Assembly: GCA_902806565.1 (NCBI GenBank)
Contig: CADCXA010000051.1
Location: 434,001 to 498,000, forward strand
Length of the DNA: 64,000 bases
Direction of reading: 5' to 3'
Source: Hypoxylon rubiginosum
Lineage: Eukaryota; Ascomycota; Sordariomycetes; Xylariales; Hypoxylaceae
Program-made: the position numbers and the translations under genes
In this document: piece by piece, positions 40,356 through 51,910 of the stretch
How the letters are laid out: each line of letters starts with the position of its first letter
Position numbering within the stretch: the stretch's first letter is position 1
The notes under the pieces: generated by a model
What the model was told of the DNA's origin: nothing
Databases searched by the model: none
What the model saw: the letters and a program-made list of their open reading frames with translations, nothing else

Positions 40356-40925
40356 AGCTTCAAGTAGTTGTAGTGAGATATCTAACAGCAGAAAATCGGA
40401 ACAATAGTTGTCAGGAATGTAATAGTCAATTCTTCCTTTCGCTAATATCTAGGTGGCCTCGCGAAAGCCATACTAGTGTTGCCTTTTATACACGATTTTC
40501 TCGCACCAGCATATTTACTAGACTTCCCACTCTCGTAAACTGTTCTCCGTCTTTTTCGCATTTCCATGATGGTAGCGGGTATAGTCACTATTGAGTATAC
40601 AACACTATAGTTATAACACAAGCGTCGTCAACCGTTCACAAGTTCTGCGTGAATTGAGCAAAACGGGACAATTCAGTATGATGCGGAATGCTGATGATTG
40701 GCTACAAGCCGATCCAATCATTCCTGTCCACAGATGCAAAGTCGGATGACGTGCAGAAAAGGGGGGAAATACAGAAGATAGCTTCTTCTTCTGGTTTTTG
40801 CATCCATACCGATATTTCCGAGCGACATCATGGCCGGGACGCAGGCATCCTTTCGCTGCAATCTTGAGGCTCCTGCGATATGGATAACCCAGAAGTAGCT
40901 TCAATATCCCGTACTTTTTATTACG
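40356..40925. promoter_or_regulatory. divergent intergenic region
   Basis: It lies between the start of the 74-aa gene and the start of the C2H2 gene and should hold both promoters. No clear TATA box or long repeat; open frames here do not look coding. Confidence 0.4.
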
Positions 40926-43468
40926 ATGGAGCAAATAGTCCGCAACGAATTCGTCTCGAGCGGGCGGAGAAACCATGACCTAGATCACCAAATTCGCCGG
41001 TGTCGACCCGTTGAACAATCGCCATCGCCACGCCATAGCCGATCCGCATCCACACGCACCAATTTGACATCTTCCGACTCTATTTTCTCGACTTCTCCTC
41101 GCACGTCATACGAGTCGCTCACATCAAATAGTCTAAGCGAATACACATGGAGCGCGTTACAGCAAGAAACCCCTCACGATCGAAGAAAACCCACAAGAGA
41201 ATCGCGTCATACTTCTAATACATGTCGCCGCGGTGAAGAAATTAAAGGGACAAGTGAACGCTGTGGAGGGGTGATTGTGAGCAACAGGAGCGTATCGCAT
41301 AAGGGCCGCTTCGCAGGGGATAGGTCTCGTCGAAAAAAGGCTATTGTAGACCACAAAGACGAAGAAGTAGGTACTTGTCCTACGATTCTTATAGTTCTCC
41401 GTATGAGATGACTCACGAAGCTCTAGCATGCGGAGGAAGTCGATATTATTCGAAGAGACTATTATGGAAGATCTGGAGATCGACATGTACATCCGATCTA
41501 TGCAGGAGTTTACCTACATCGGTCTGAACCCAGTTCAATTAAAAGCCGAGGACACATAAGCGTAAGTTTTCCCCTTAGAAAAACCTTCGTATAATACAAG
41601 AGCTACTAATGGTATGACTAATAATATAGTAGTCGCTATCAACATCTACACAATCCAAACCCCTTAATAACAATGATCTAGAACAGCGATCGGATAAGTG
41701 TATGACACCGGTACTCACATACGCGCAGACAAACGCTGGTCATAAAAGATCATCTGGTCCATTTGGTGATGGAATTGCGAGAACCGCGGAGTGGTTGCTT
41801 AATCAAGATCGTCAGAACTTTAGAAATCAAGTGGCTGCACCTGGTCCTGATACACGGACTACTACACCGGTTGAGGACACGCATGTCGAAAAGGCATGGA
41901 CTGAAGGACGTGTTAAAGAAGGATCGCTTTATTCGCAAAAGAGTTTTGCGGATTATCCAGATATACCGGAATTTCAACCCTTCCATGGTAACCACAAGGC
42001 CGCGCCCTGTTATGAAATATCGTTTGAACCAGCACCAACCGGTACGATTGGAGAGAGTGCTGAAATACCTGGCAGCCCTGAGAACCCACCTTCCGACAAG
42101 AGAACATGGCAACTGACGCTCCCCTCCCGAGCAAGACATTATGCTATTACTTCCCTAGCTGACCATACAGGCCTATCTCCCAACGGGCTTCCCCATACTT
42201 CCAACGTTGCCTTCTCCCAAACAAATCAAGAATCTACAGCGCTCGGCTCGAAGCCGAGCGATGGAAATAGCTCTAGTGGGGCGAGAAAACGGAAAATCGG
42301 ACAGGGGAGTTCTAGTGATGAGCCGGAAGAAGACAGCGATGGCGGTGATGAGGGTGACGATGGTGATAGGAGGAACAATCGCCATCAGAGAGGAAAGAGT
42401 CATAAAGGGAAAGAGGCGGCTTTACCCTCTCTAGCCTGCCCCTATTTCAAATACGATCCAACGAAATACGTTGGTAAGGATTGGAGAAATTGCTGTGGGC
42501 CTGGTTGGCCGTCAGTTCATCGGATGAAGTGAGTCACCCTACCAAATTGAACTTTTCCTTACCTAATCTTATATGTATTTAGAGAACATCTTTATAAACA
42601 TCATCGGCAGCCAAAATTCGTATGCGAACGTTGCGGTTTGTTTTTCCAAGATGAAGAGAATTTGAAAGACCATAGAAGGCAAATTGCGCCTTGTGTGCTA
42701 CAAGAGCTTAAGCCAATGGATGGATTTGATTCAAAGCAGGAAATCAAACTCAAGTCCCGCAAGAGAGTGGTAACTGAGCTACCTGAGGTCGAAAAATGGA
42801 AACAGACCTACAGGATCCTATTTCCGCATGTCCCCGGGGCTCAGATTCCGTCTCCTTGTAAGTACTTCCGCTAAAAACAATACTGATTTTCTGTACTAGT
42901 AGTGTACTAATATCTGTACTCAGTCTACGAATATGTTGAATCCGGCTCTAAAATCCTAACAGATTACGAGGAATACGCACTCCGAGAGATACAGGGCGGT
43001 TTACGGCCTACACTAGAACGAGAGTTAGAAACCAATCTCAACATTACAGGGTCGGCTTCAAAACAAAGAGCAGTCGAATTATTCGAGAAGATGCAGTTAA
43101 TGCTTTTACAGAAATTCCGGAACGCGTACGAGCAGAGGATAACGACGCCGACCACATCGACGTCTGCGAGTGTTGTAATACTTCAGGAGAGGTCTGAAAC
43201 GAGGCCGCCGCCTGAATTTCCGACTTTCTTATCGACCGACCAGCCTTCTTTCAGTGGTGACAATGACTCTACTTCCTTCACTGGCGCGCTAGGAGCCGCG
43301 CAGGACTTCGATTTTGACTTCGATCTCTACACGGATGCGGATGGGAGACCTTTACTAGAAGTGATGGTCGAGCCGTTCTCAAACAATGTAGCATCCAAGC
43401 CATCGGATTCAGCTTACGGTTCGATGAGTATAAAAGAAAGTAGTGAATACTCTCGGGATTCTGTCTAA
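40926..43468 (+). CDS. C2H2 zinc-finger-type fungal protein, 763 aa
   Basis: Exons 40926-41366, 41427-41561, 41633-42528, 42583-42857 and 42924-43468 join in frame. The N-terminal 450 residues are low-complexity, rich in Ser, Arg, Asp and Gly, with a basic stretch (RSRRKKA) and an acidic one (DEPEEDSDGGDEGDDGD). Residues about 459-495 hold the family hallmark LACPYFKYDP...CCGPGWPSVHRMKEHLY, followed by a second finger CERC...H and an extended helical region with KWKQTYRILFP. This arrangement is common in Pezizomycotina proteins annotated as C2H2-type, often near heterokaryon-incompatibility genes; DNA binding or regulatory function is inferred, not shown. The C-terminus is acidic and disordered (DFDFDFDL). 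The third acceptor was set at TAG TAG|TCG because the first TAG would leave a stop in frame. Confidence 0.8.
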
Positions 43469-44232
43469 GAGGATTGTTAGTTGAAAGTATAAAAAGGTTA
43501 CTCATGGCGTTATTAGGTGCATATACGAGCAACCATTGCTATTCTGTCTGCTTTACCTTAAGCACTTCTATCTAATTTACGTAATATATATCTCTATATG
43601 CCCATGTGGAAACCACGAAAGGTGCTTCTGATGCCTATTAAAGAGCTACCTGAGGAATACTGAAAGAACTTCGAAGCACGCACTGAAATATCCTCTTCAC
43701 ATTCAATGCACTCCCTACAACGTGCAAAATCGAACGTACGGTACGAAACCTTTTCCCAAATCACTGCAGTGGTGGGGCGTTCCATCGAGTCTTCTAGGAG
43801 GGGTTCAGGGGCTCAGGGGATTGGACAAATTAGATGATTACGTAATCGTGGATTATCCCCCATAACCTTTCTTGAAAAGTTAGGTACAACAACCTTTTTT
43901 ACATCAAGACTTTCTACTGCTATTAGTAAGTGTTCCCTTGCATTGCCCAGTATGGACTTGAGGACCAACAGGGCTAATTGAGGTTAGACGTATATAGAAG
44001 CAAGGACCCAGGCCCACTATCACTATCCCTCTTTAAGGTGAAAGGGAGGGGGTGTCGTGTAGGGAAATCAACACAGAATCAGACAGTCAATTCGATCAAT
44101 CAATCAAGGACAAAGGCGACCCATTACTGTTGAGGAGTTAGGTGATACAGTACCTGATACAGTCAGTACCTCCTGGTGGTCGATCGTTAGCCTGTGTCTA
44201 GTCTCCCACAAAGTCCTTCGTTTGTCGCCACA
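43469..44232. other. intergenic region
   Basis: It holds the 3' flank of the C2H2 gene and the promoter of the oxidase. A 12-base palindrome GATTACGTAATC lies near 43835, the same core as in the foldback at 20674-20788. A 63-codon minus-strand frame (43594-43785) has no supporting feature. Confidence 0.4.
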
Positions 44233-45931
44233 ATGCGCTGGCTAAGCGTCAATTTCCTTTTATCAGCGTTATATATGATGTCTGCCAACCTCGACAGCGC
44301 CGTCAATGGCTCGGTACCTGAGGAGCATGCGAAAGTCCTTAGAGATATACTGTCTCCTGCGGCTAAGGTCTACTATCCAAATTCGACAGAGTTCAATACA
44401 TTATCAGCAAGATGGTCCACGCTAGCCGAGCCCAATGTGAACGTTGTTGCGGTCCCTTCTACGGAAGATGACGTTGCGAAGATCGTAAGTTTCGCTTTGA
44501 TGCTCCTTTCCTCAGTCCCATTTCCTGTCTCTCCATCCTGCTGCTTTTCGTGTTAGTAGCCGTTTTAGCACAGCCTCTCAAGTCCGAATAGGTCCAATTC
44601 GCGAAGAAGGCCAACTTGCCCATCTTGGCTTTCAATGGCGCTCACGCGGCTATCACCACGCTAGGTCGGATGCAGGGTGGGATCGAGATTTATATGGGCC
44701 AGCTCTCGAGTGTGGCAATTGCTCAGGATGACAAGACGATAACTGTTGGCGGCGGGACATCATCTAAGGCCGTTACCGATGCCCTTTGGAATGCAGGAAA
44801 GCAGACAGGTTAGTACTTATCAATGGTCGTCTTTTTAAACTCGATGCTCATCTCGGCGGTAGTGACAGGAACCTGTGAATGTGTGAGCGTTCTTGGGCCT
44901 GCCCTTGGGGGCGGCCATGGATGGCTTCAAGGACACTACGGGCTTGTGGCGGACCAGTTCGTCTCTATGAATGTGGTATTGGCGGACGGTACCTTGCAAA
45001 CAATCGATGAAAATTCGGACCTCTGGTGGGCCATGAAGGGCGCCGGTCAAAACTTCGGCATCGTTACCTCTCTTACCTCGAAGATCTACGACATCGAGCA
45101 GTACGACTGGGCAATTGAGACTCTGATATTCGACGGCGATAAAGTTGAAGCCGTGTATCAAGCTGCCAACGACCACCTCTCCCCAGTGCCAGTAAATCTC
45201 ATCAATTGGTCATACTGGCTCAACATCCCCGGCGCTGATCCAGACAAAGTAAGCAAATCAGTATTTCACTGTTCCTGCTTGTGCTAACTCAATAGCCCGT
45301 CGTCTTATTTTACATCATCCAAGAAGAAGCTACGACCGTTAACCCGGCCTACACGAAGCCTTTCCACGACATCGGGCCAATCTCGATTGAGGCCGAATCA
45401 GGCGACTATCGAGACCTCGCTAGATGGACCCAAGTCGCCCTCGATTCTACTCCGTGTCAAAAGACCGGGCTCACCAACCCACGCTTCCCCGCTTACTTAA
45501 AAGAGTACAACATCCCTGCTCAGAAGCTAGCGTATGACGCCTTCGCGGCTGAAGTCTCAGGGGACTCCCCTTTCTCTACCTCGATCTTCATGTTCGAGGC
45601 CTATCCCGTCCAGGGTGTGCAGGCAATCGACAGCGACTCTGCCGCGTTTGCCTTCCGGAGCGATAACATTCTTACTGCTCCACTCATCACATACACGCCC
45701 TCCAGCAACGAACTCGACCAGCAGGCAGCTGAGCTTGGCAACAAACTTCGTAACATTGTTCACAAAGGTAGCGGTAGCGAAGAGCTGCACGCGTACGTAA
45801 ATTATGCCTTCGGCGACGAATCGCCGCAGAATTGGTACGGTTACGAGCAGTGGCGCCAGGATCGCCTCAAGGCATTGAAGAAGAAATATGATCCAGAGGG
45901 ACGATTCAGCTTCTTTGCACCTGTAGAGTAA
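44233..45931 (+). CDS. secreted FAD-linked oxidase, berberine-bridge-enzyme type
   Basis: Exons 44233-44484, 44592-44808, 44869-45248 and 45296-45931 give 494 aa. The start ATG 44233 opens a signal peptide (MRWLSVNFLLSALYMM...). A PCMH-type FAD domain follows: NGAHA with the likely FAD-linking His at 102, GGGTS, CECVSVLGPALGGGHG with a likely second FAD-linking Cys at 159 or 161, and GHYGLVADQF. The C-terminal BBE segment has WYGYEQW...LKKKYDPEGRFSFF. Members oxidise alcohols, sugars or natural-product intermediates, often outside the cell, with release of hydrogen peroxide. Typical length about 480-520 aa, so the model is complete. No biosynthetic neighbour is visible beside it, so a degradative or detoxifying role is as likely as a biosynthetic one. 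Confidence 0.87.
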
Positions 45932-46877
45932 GATTTCTAGCTTACCTAAGGTAGTTGGGCCTGTTGGGAGAAAATATTCGGTGGATTCAGAACTCTCATA
46001 TAACTGAAGACCTAGGGCATCAATGATATGTGCATCAGGTAGATTCTGACATGAATGATAATGCCCCTGGGATTTTCCAACTCTGCGAATCTCCTGACTT
46101 TCAATTCCCCGTTGCCTTCAATGTCATTCTAATACTATCCACTTTCGAGAAACACAGCGACCATCTCAACTAAGTCTAAAGTCAAGAGTGACTTCAAATA
46201 TTTCAGTCAAGACCTGGATGGCTAGTGTACTAAGAACTTTAGATGTCGTACCGAGCTCCGCGAGGAGATAATCGAGAACTGCCCAGACGCAACGTGCTCG
46301 GGCTACGCCGTGGAATGACACACTCCATGCCAAGTTGAGAGAGCTGAAATCATCGTTCGGCAATGAGAACGTAGAATACTAGCTGTAAGTCTTCGCATAC
46401 ACCAATATCACCCTGAAGCACTTGCGCCATGGGCCCTCTGACTTATACTAGTGATATACTCAGTTGGTATACAAACGCGGCCAACCAAGAGCTCGTTGCT
46501 ATGATGGATCGTAAGGCACAGATTATAATGCGTAAAGATAGAGAAGAGGAAGAGTTTCTCTCCTATACCAACACTACTCGCCAATTTCTCATAGAGTACC
46601 ACCACAAGGATAACGGTAGGCTGGATAGACTCAAATTTCTGTAAAAGCATGTTGACCCTACTGATAGAATACCTGATTATGTAATCCTGGATCTACTTAG
46701 AAGCGCAACAGTTAAGGCTACTAAGTAATCATGCTAGGCGTAAATTCATGTGTCTACAATGGATGTATAATGTGAGCCAGTGTATCAAACTGTGCCTAGG
46801 TTCTAAGTCCTCGCATTCCTTCCCAAAGCATTAACTTGTATGAGCGAAAAGGATGCTGTATGAACCGTACATGAGAA
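45932..46877. other. intergenic region, no supported gene
   Basis: Open frames at 46429-46644 (+) and 46166-46363 (-) have no recognisable domain, signal or splice support. An AT-palindromic GATTATGTAATC occurs near 46675. Confidence 0.4.
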
Positions 46878-47900
46878 GGGGATATAGCTCATCCGACCAT
46901 TGACCCGCTTTGGACCTAACCATTGACCTGCTTATTTATATGTGGCGAGGTGCTAACCATTAACTATTAAGATCTGACCTAACCATGGCCCTAGGTATAA
47001 ATTTAATTATATAAAAAGAGGTAAAAAACAGGAGTTATAAATACTTTATATATATTCGATAAATACTTAATATATATTTTAAGGTTTTTAATAATTAAAA
47101 TAAAATTAAATAAAATTTTATAAAAATATTTATATTATATATAATTATTTATTAATAAATATAATAATTTATTTAATAAAAAATATAATAATAATATATA
47201 ATAATTATTTAATAAACACTTAATAAATATTTAATAAATACTTAATAAATATTTATTAAATATTTACAGTTATATTTTAAACTGGTATTTAAATTAATAA
47301 ATTAATATTTATAAAATTTAATTAAATTTTAAAAAGTATTTATATATTTTATTTAATAATTTTTAAATAAATATAAATAATATAATTTATATATTAAAAG
47401 TTTTATTTTATAAAAAACTTTTAAATATTATAAAATTTAAATTAATATAAACTTTAATTATTAAGATATTTTAATATATAAATTAAACGTAAAAAATATT
47501 ATAAAAAATATTATAAAAAATATTATAAAAAATATTATAAAAAATATTATAAAAAGCTTTATATAATATTTTTAAATTTTATATTTAAATAATTTTATTT
47601 AAAGTTTTATTTTTTAATTATAATTAAATTATAACTATTTATTAAATTTTAATATAATTAAATTCTTTATTTTTATATTATAAATACTTATATTTATATA
47701 TTATTTTTAAAGTTTATACTTTAAAATTAAATTAAAAATAATAAGTTAAATAAGAAGTTAATAATAAAAAATCTTACCTGATTATAAAGCCATGGTTAGG
47801 TCAGATCTTAATAATCAATGGTCGGCACCCCGCCACATATAAATAAATGGGGCTATGGTCAGGTCCAAAGCGGGTCAATGGTCGGCTAAGCTGTATCCCC
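46878..47900. mobile_element. 1,023-bp DNA transposon with 112-bp inverted repeats and 8-bp target duplication
   Basis: Inverted terminal arms 46878-46989 and 47789-47900 are both 112 bases, pair without gaps and differ at about 14 positions, many of them C/T or G/A. Each arm carries repeated motifs of the form (C/T)(G/A)ACCATTGAC. The octamer CATGAGAA lies directly outside both ends (46870-46877 and 47901-47908) as a perfect direct repeat, the expected 8-bp target duplication of hAT-like (also P-like) elements. The 800-base core is extremely AT-rich and frameless, so it was mutated like the large blocks while the arms largely escaped. No transposase remains; non-autonomous or decayed. Confidence 0.88.
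47491..47555. repeat. 12-bp tandem repeat
   Basis: Five units of AAAAAATATTAT inside the mutated core of the inverted-repeat element. Confidence 0.8.
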
Positions 47901-48554
47901 CATGAGAATTACACCTAAAAAAAGATCACCCCTGAATTATGTAATCGCTTAGGTAATCTAGGCTGGCCTACCTACCGCTTATAGTATCACTTGTAATCAC
48001 TTGTAAGACGGTAAGATTATTACATTCATTCAACCTTGCTATATTCTCTCTATAGAGTATGCACTTATTGGATACTACCCGAGCGTGAATAGTGTAACCA
48101 GGCAATTGGGTGACGAGCTTCCTTATAAACAACATGGCAGCATAAGGGCATAACATACCTACCTTCAGGAACCTAGGTACCTATGTAAGAAGTTCTGAGA
48201 GCATCCCATCATTAGAAAATTCAGGTTGATTCACGGCAATGTTGCCGGTCGCTGGATGGTGGACATGGTGCATGTGCCAGATTTAGGGGTAAATGGGAAC
48301 CCGGGGTCATTCTCGATGGCACTGCCCATTCCGAATGCCAGCTATACCGAACAAAGAACTAGCTTCATTATTCAGAATGAATCATAACCACATCAGTGAG
48401 TCAGCGAGCATCTCATTGGTGGAAAATTGAAGTTCTAGAGGCGATACAGTGGACCGCCGTTACAGTGGCGTTGCTTTTTCCCGGACGTAATTCGACCACC
48501 ATGCTCCTCAATGAACTGCAGACGCTTGCATCGCTCCATTCAACGTGATCCAGC
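47901..48554. other. intergenic region, no supported gene
   Basis: It contains a GAATTATGTAATCGC motif near 47935 and an ACCTAGGTACC palindrome near 48172. No convincing coding frame. Confidence 0.4.
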
Positions 48555-48562
48555 TATATAAA
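48555..48562 (+). promoter_or_regulatory. TATA box of the Rei1-like gene
   Basis: TATATAAA about 150 bases before the chosen ATG at 48714, with no other gene between. Confidence 0.5.
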
Positions 48563-48713
48563 ATGAATTGGTAGATAGAAATTCAATTCAATCTATATAA
48601 TATCGTTCAATCGTAAATAAATCATCGACGCCCGAGTACAATCACACGACTCGAGTTTGACTTGGTCTATAGCTCCGACCACTTCCAATCCATCCGTACC
48701 TACCCGCCTAGGT

Positions 48714-49700
48714 ATGCTAGTGACGACGACAGCTACAACTTCAACCACAACTGCACCATTGTCGACTTCACCAATGAGTCTATCATCGAGTCCAGAAACC
48801 AACTGTACACCCACATCCTTCGAGGGGTCAATCGACGCCCCTGACGCGATCATGCAGCCATTCACCCCTGGGCAATGCCTATTCTGTCCCACTTCCTCTC
48901 CGAGTTTCACAGACAGTGTGATACACATGCAAAAATCACACGGCCTATTTATTCCACATCAGCAACATTTAGTCGTCGACCTCGAAACTCTCTTTAGATA
49001 TCTACATCTTATTATTTTCGGATACCGAGAATGTATACATTGCGGAACAGAGAGAGCTACTATACAAGCTGTACAGCAGCACATGACCGGCAAGGGTCAC
49101 TGTAAACTTGATATATCGGAACAAGACTCTGAATTTGCCGACTTTTACAACTTCTTTAAGCCCGAAGACGACACAGAGGGCGATATCGAAGCTGATAGCA
49201 CCGACAGGAATCAGGAGGAGAGGGCCACAAGCTTAAGTCGAAACCTACTGTGGACCGACCAAGATTCGATTCGTTTACCGTCAGGTAGAATCATATCGAA
49301 GCATTCATCAGCACAAGCGGGACCGTCATCCATTCAGTCGCGCCGTAGAGCTTGGACGTCGGCTTTACAACTAGAACACTCCCTAGAACTCGACGACGAG
49401 GAGGGGCCTATCAAAGAGGAGCTCAGCTCGGATGTACGCGACACACGTTTATTGTCGAAGAGGGAGAAACGAGAGAGAGCATCAATAACATACCAGTTGA
49501 CACATATGAGCGCGAACGACCGAGGCAGCTTGATGCACTTACCCGCGTCTCAGCAGTGCTCAATACTAGCGACACAGCAGAGGCAAGCGGAAAAGATGCA
49601 AAAGAAGGAGAGTCGAAGGCAGGGCAGAATTGACCAAAAAGGGAACAAGAATTTATATTCATATTGGGCCACCGAAACACCTATCTACCAATGTGGCTAG
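48714..49700 (+). CDS. short Rei1/ZNF622-like zinc-finger protein
   Basis: From ATG 48714 the frame gives 328 aa; it is open further upstream to about 48657 without an ATG, so a short upstream exon is possible. After a Ser/Thr-rich start come two fingers: C55-x2-C58...H71-x4-H76 in CLFCP..., followed by HGLFIP and DLETLFRYLHLIIFGYRE, then C107-x2-C110...H123-x5-H129 with QQHMTGKGHC and EFADFYNF. These are the diagnostic middle fingers of the Rei1/Reh1/ZNF622 family, cytoplasmic factors that mature the 60S ribosomal subunit. The two N-terminal fingers of true Rei1 are missing, and the usual C-terminal YRDPLLQ-like tail is replaced by YSYWATETPIYQCG. It is therefore probably a diverged, shortened paralogue rather than the housekeeping gene. 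Confidence 0.75.
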   Translation: MLVTTTATTSTTTAPLSTSPMSLSSSPETNCTPTSFEGSIDAPDAIMQPFTPGQCLFCPTSSPSFTDSVIHMQKSHGLFIPHQQHLVVDLETLFRYLHLIIFGYRECIHCGTERATIQAVQQHMTGKGHCKLDISEQDSEFADFYNFFKPEDDTEGDIEADSTDRNQEERATSLSRNLLWTDQDSIRLPSGRIISKHSSAQAGPSSIQSRRRAWTSALQLEHSLELDDEEGPIKEELSSDVRDTRLLSKREKRERASITYQLTHMSANDRGSLMHLPASQQCSILATQQRQAEKMQKKESRRQGRIDQKGNKNLYSYWATETPIYQCG

Positions 49701-50261
49701 ATACACCGAACGGTTGCTCTTATGAAGGTCGGTCGACCTGAGTCTTGAGGGCGAAACATTACATCAGCAGTAGCGGGTCTGGGGCAAACAACCGGCAATC
49801 TCGGTTTACCATCCAACACTACGACAACTAATAGACTTTACGTGGTCGACGATGAGATGTGTGGTGTGGACATGTGCCTAGGTTTTCCTCGATCTGTGGG
49901 CCAAACCAATGCCCGGTGGCCGTGTATTTGGGCTGGAAGGTGGGCTAGTCCGCTACTCTGTCGCCTTGCGTCGACGGCGGTTTCGGCTTAAATCTGGTAA
50001 TAGCCCCCGAATAGCATCAGCGAATTTAGTTCAACAGAGTAGTTCAGCACTAGATCATATACTATGCAGCTCAAGAACTTCATCCAGATTTATAAGACAA
50101 AGACCTATCTTCACAGTTGGAAGGTATCATATTGTTCCTATAAGATTTATTGATACGATCTTAGGTAAACAAAGAAACGAGAGTACGAGGTACCTATGTG
50201 TTCTATTTTTTCCTAACTTGACTACCTAGGTACCTTGGCTCTATTATATCGAGGAGATTTG
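49701..50261. other. intergenic region, no supported gene
   Basis: It holds the 3' ends of the Rei1-like and the Nudix genes, which face each other. Two palindromic ACCTAGGTACC-type motifs occur near 50190-50235. A 106-codon frame at 49909-50229 lacks an ATG-linked signal or domain. Confidence 0.4.
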
Positions 50262-50834
50262 TTAATCTTCCTTAATGGTCATTGTAGTAGGGTCCACATT
50301 GGGGGGTAGAATGAAATTTAAGTTCGACAGAGTAAGACGTTCAAATTCCCTGAGGATGCCAGAATCACCCCATTTAGGGCTTCTGGTCTCGTAGTCTTTA
50401 CGGGTGAACCAACGGACCATCATATGTTCACGTTCATCTATCCTGATATCTGAGTCTGGAATATTCCTTGTCGGTGTAGCGAAATAGAGGGTGTACACCC
50501 AACCACCGTGGTCATTCTGGCTATAGCCCATAGGACGTAGATCACTAGCCTTAATTCCGATCTCTTCTTCTACTTCTCGTAATGCTGCTTGTTGGGGCGT
50601 CTCGTCCTCTCTATCTATAATACCGCCGAAGTTCGCCCATGTGTATGGGGATTTCGAACTAAGTGCGCGCAAACCAAGTAGAAACTCAACTTCACCGTCT
50701 TTGCGATACCTGTAAATCAAGACTCCAGCAGCGCCATATTGTCCATAGTGAAGGTGATTTTTCTTGCAAGTTACGGAGAACATAGTAATTGACGTTGTAA
50801 GAGGATACGAAAAAAAATTCTGATTAATTTTCAA
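50262..50834 (-). CDS. Nudix hydrolase
   Basis: Single exon, 190 aa from ATG 50834; a second in-frame Met at residue 18 (MFSVTCKK) is an alternative start that fits the usual length of the family better. The Nudix box lies at about residues 70-94: GGIIDREDE-TPQQAAL-REVEEEIGI, with REVEEEIG intact for metal binding. The spacing between the Gly and the first Glu is one residue longer than the GX5EX7REUXEEXGU consensus. The preceding beta strand AAGVLIYRY and TWANFGG fit hydrolases of nucleoside diphosphate derivatives such as ADP-ribose or NADH type, but substrate class cannot be told. No targeting signal. Confidence 0.85.
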   Translation of the reverse strand: MKINQNFFSYPLTTSITMFSVTCKKNHLHYGQYGAAGVLIYRYRKDGEVEFLLGLRALSSKSPYTWANFGGIIDREDETPQQAALREVEEEIGIKASDLRPMGYSQNDHGGWVYTLYFATPTRNIPDSDIRIDEREHMMVRWFTRKDYETRSPKWGDSGILREFERLTLSNLNFILPPNVDPTTMTIKED

Positions 50835-50882
50835 TAGAATGCTACGGGTATTTCTTTCTTTGCTTAATCTGGCGGCATGCGG

Positions 50883-50893
50883 TTTTATTTATA
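50883..50893 (-). promoter_or_regulatory. TATA box of the Nudix gene
   Basis: On the minus strand TATAAATAAAA lies about 50 bases before the ATG at 50834. Confidence 0.5.
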
Positions 50894-51910
50894 CATGGAC
50901 TTCTAATATGACCATAAGTTAACAAGAGCTTTGTTCTAAGGTATACATATAAATATCCTTTGTCGATTGTATACTGGATTCAATATTCAAAACGGTGAAT
51001 GATCACACTATTTGGAAACACAACGACCTTGTGTACACTGAGTCACGCATTACTGACGAAATTAAAAGATATTATTCTACACTGTGGTCTCGCTGCTGTG
51101 CATTAGCGCATAATGAAGTTTCATGTTAGAACCGTACACTAGTAGCGATGAGGAAGAAATAGTGTGATAATGAGCAACGAATTGGGTTGTGGTTGGCCAC
51201 ATACCTTGGTAAGATATAGTAATGAAGATAAGTCTACCTGTTTCGTGCGAATAAATGCCCGTTCTGTTATGGGCGGAAAGTTTTTACTAATAAGCCGGAA
51301 GCTAGACGTCTCCGCTTGATCATGCTTTATAGCAGTCTCAGATTGTTGGTAATGTGATGTCGAAGAACAACAAAACAACACTAAGTCTGGCACAAATGCT
51401 TCCCTTTCCCCAACGTACCTATGTATTAGCAGCGGGATACAGGTTAGGTACATTTATTTGCCACCTATAGTGTAGGTCCAATCCGCCTCATACTGAAACA
51501 TCAGTCAGTCTACCGGGTGGTGATAAAGGTCTACCTAGGTAGGTGACGGTATCATCCGACATATCGTAAGCATGAGAGTGATTGCAGTAGTTTTGTATCG
51601 ATATTTATTTAAGTTACATTTGACTAGAGATATATAATATATCATAAATAGGTAGGTATGCTATGTTACAGCCAGGCTCTCTTTAAAGAACCATATCACA
51701 TGTGAAAAGACTTGTAACATGTATATTTCAAACATCAACATGGTCTCTCTTACCTGAGTCAACCAGTTTCGTAACAAAGAGAACTTGTGAGGTACTTAGG
51801 TACTTAGGTACCTCGGTAACCATGGCCAGATGCTCAGGATATTGTGCATAAATACGAGTCTCATCCTCTTGTTAATTAAATCGAAACTCTTCATGATTGC
51901 CTCATCGTGA
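50894..51910. other. intergenic region, no supported gene
   Basis: It carries several ACCTAGGTA / ACTTAGGTACCT palindromic clusters (near 51531-51543 and 51793-51813). A 104-codon minus-strand frame at 51139-51453 looks non-coding. Confidence 0.4.

Noticed and set aside
40611..40976. 121-codon minus-strand frame
   Set aside because: No domain or bias; it overlaps the start of the better-supported C2H2 gene and lies in the divergent promoter region.
43594..43785. 63-codon minus-strand frame
   Set aside because: Composition is plausible, but there is no splice support, domain or signal.
44233..45931. FAD oxidase as part of the RiPP cluster
   Set aside because: It lies 16 kb away with unrelated genes and a transposon between; no evidence links the two.
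46166..46363. 65-codon minus-strand frame (ARCVWAVLDYLLAELG)
   Set aside because: A vaguely domain-like helix but no further exons found on either side.
46429..46644. 71-codon plus-strand frame (MGPLTYTSD...)
   Set aside because: Upstream TGA closes the frame, and there is no recognisable family; it may be a decayed gene end, but cannot be supported.
49909..50229. 106-codon frame between the Rei1-like and Nudix genes
   Set aside because: Arg/Ser-rich sequence without domain; lies in the convergent 3' region of two good genes.
51139..51453. 104-codon minus-strand frame
   Set aside because: Ends in palindromic intergenic motifs and shows no coding character.
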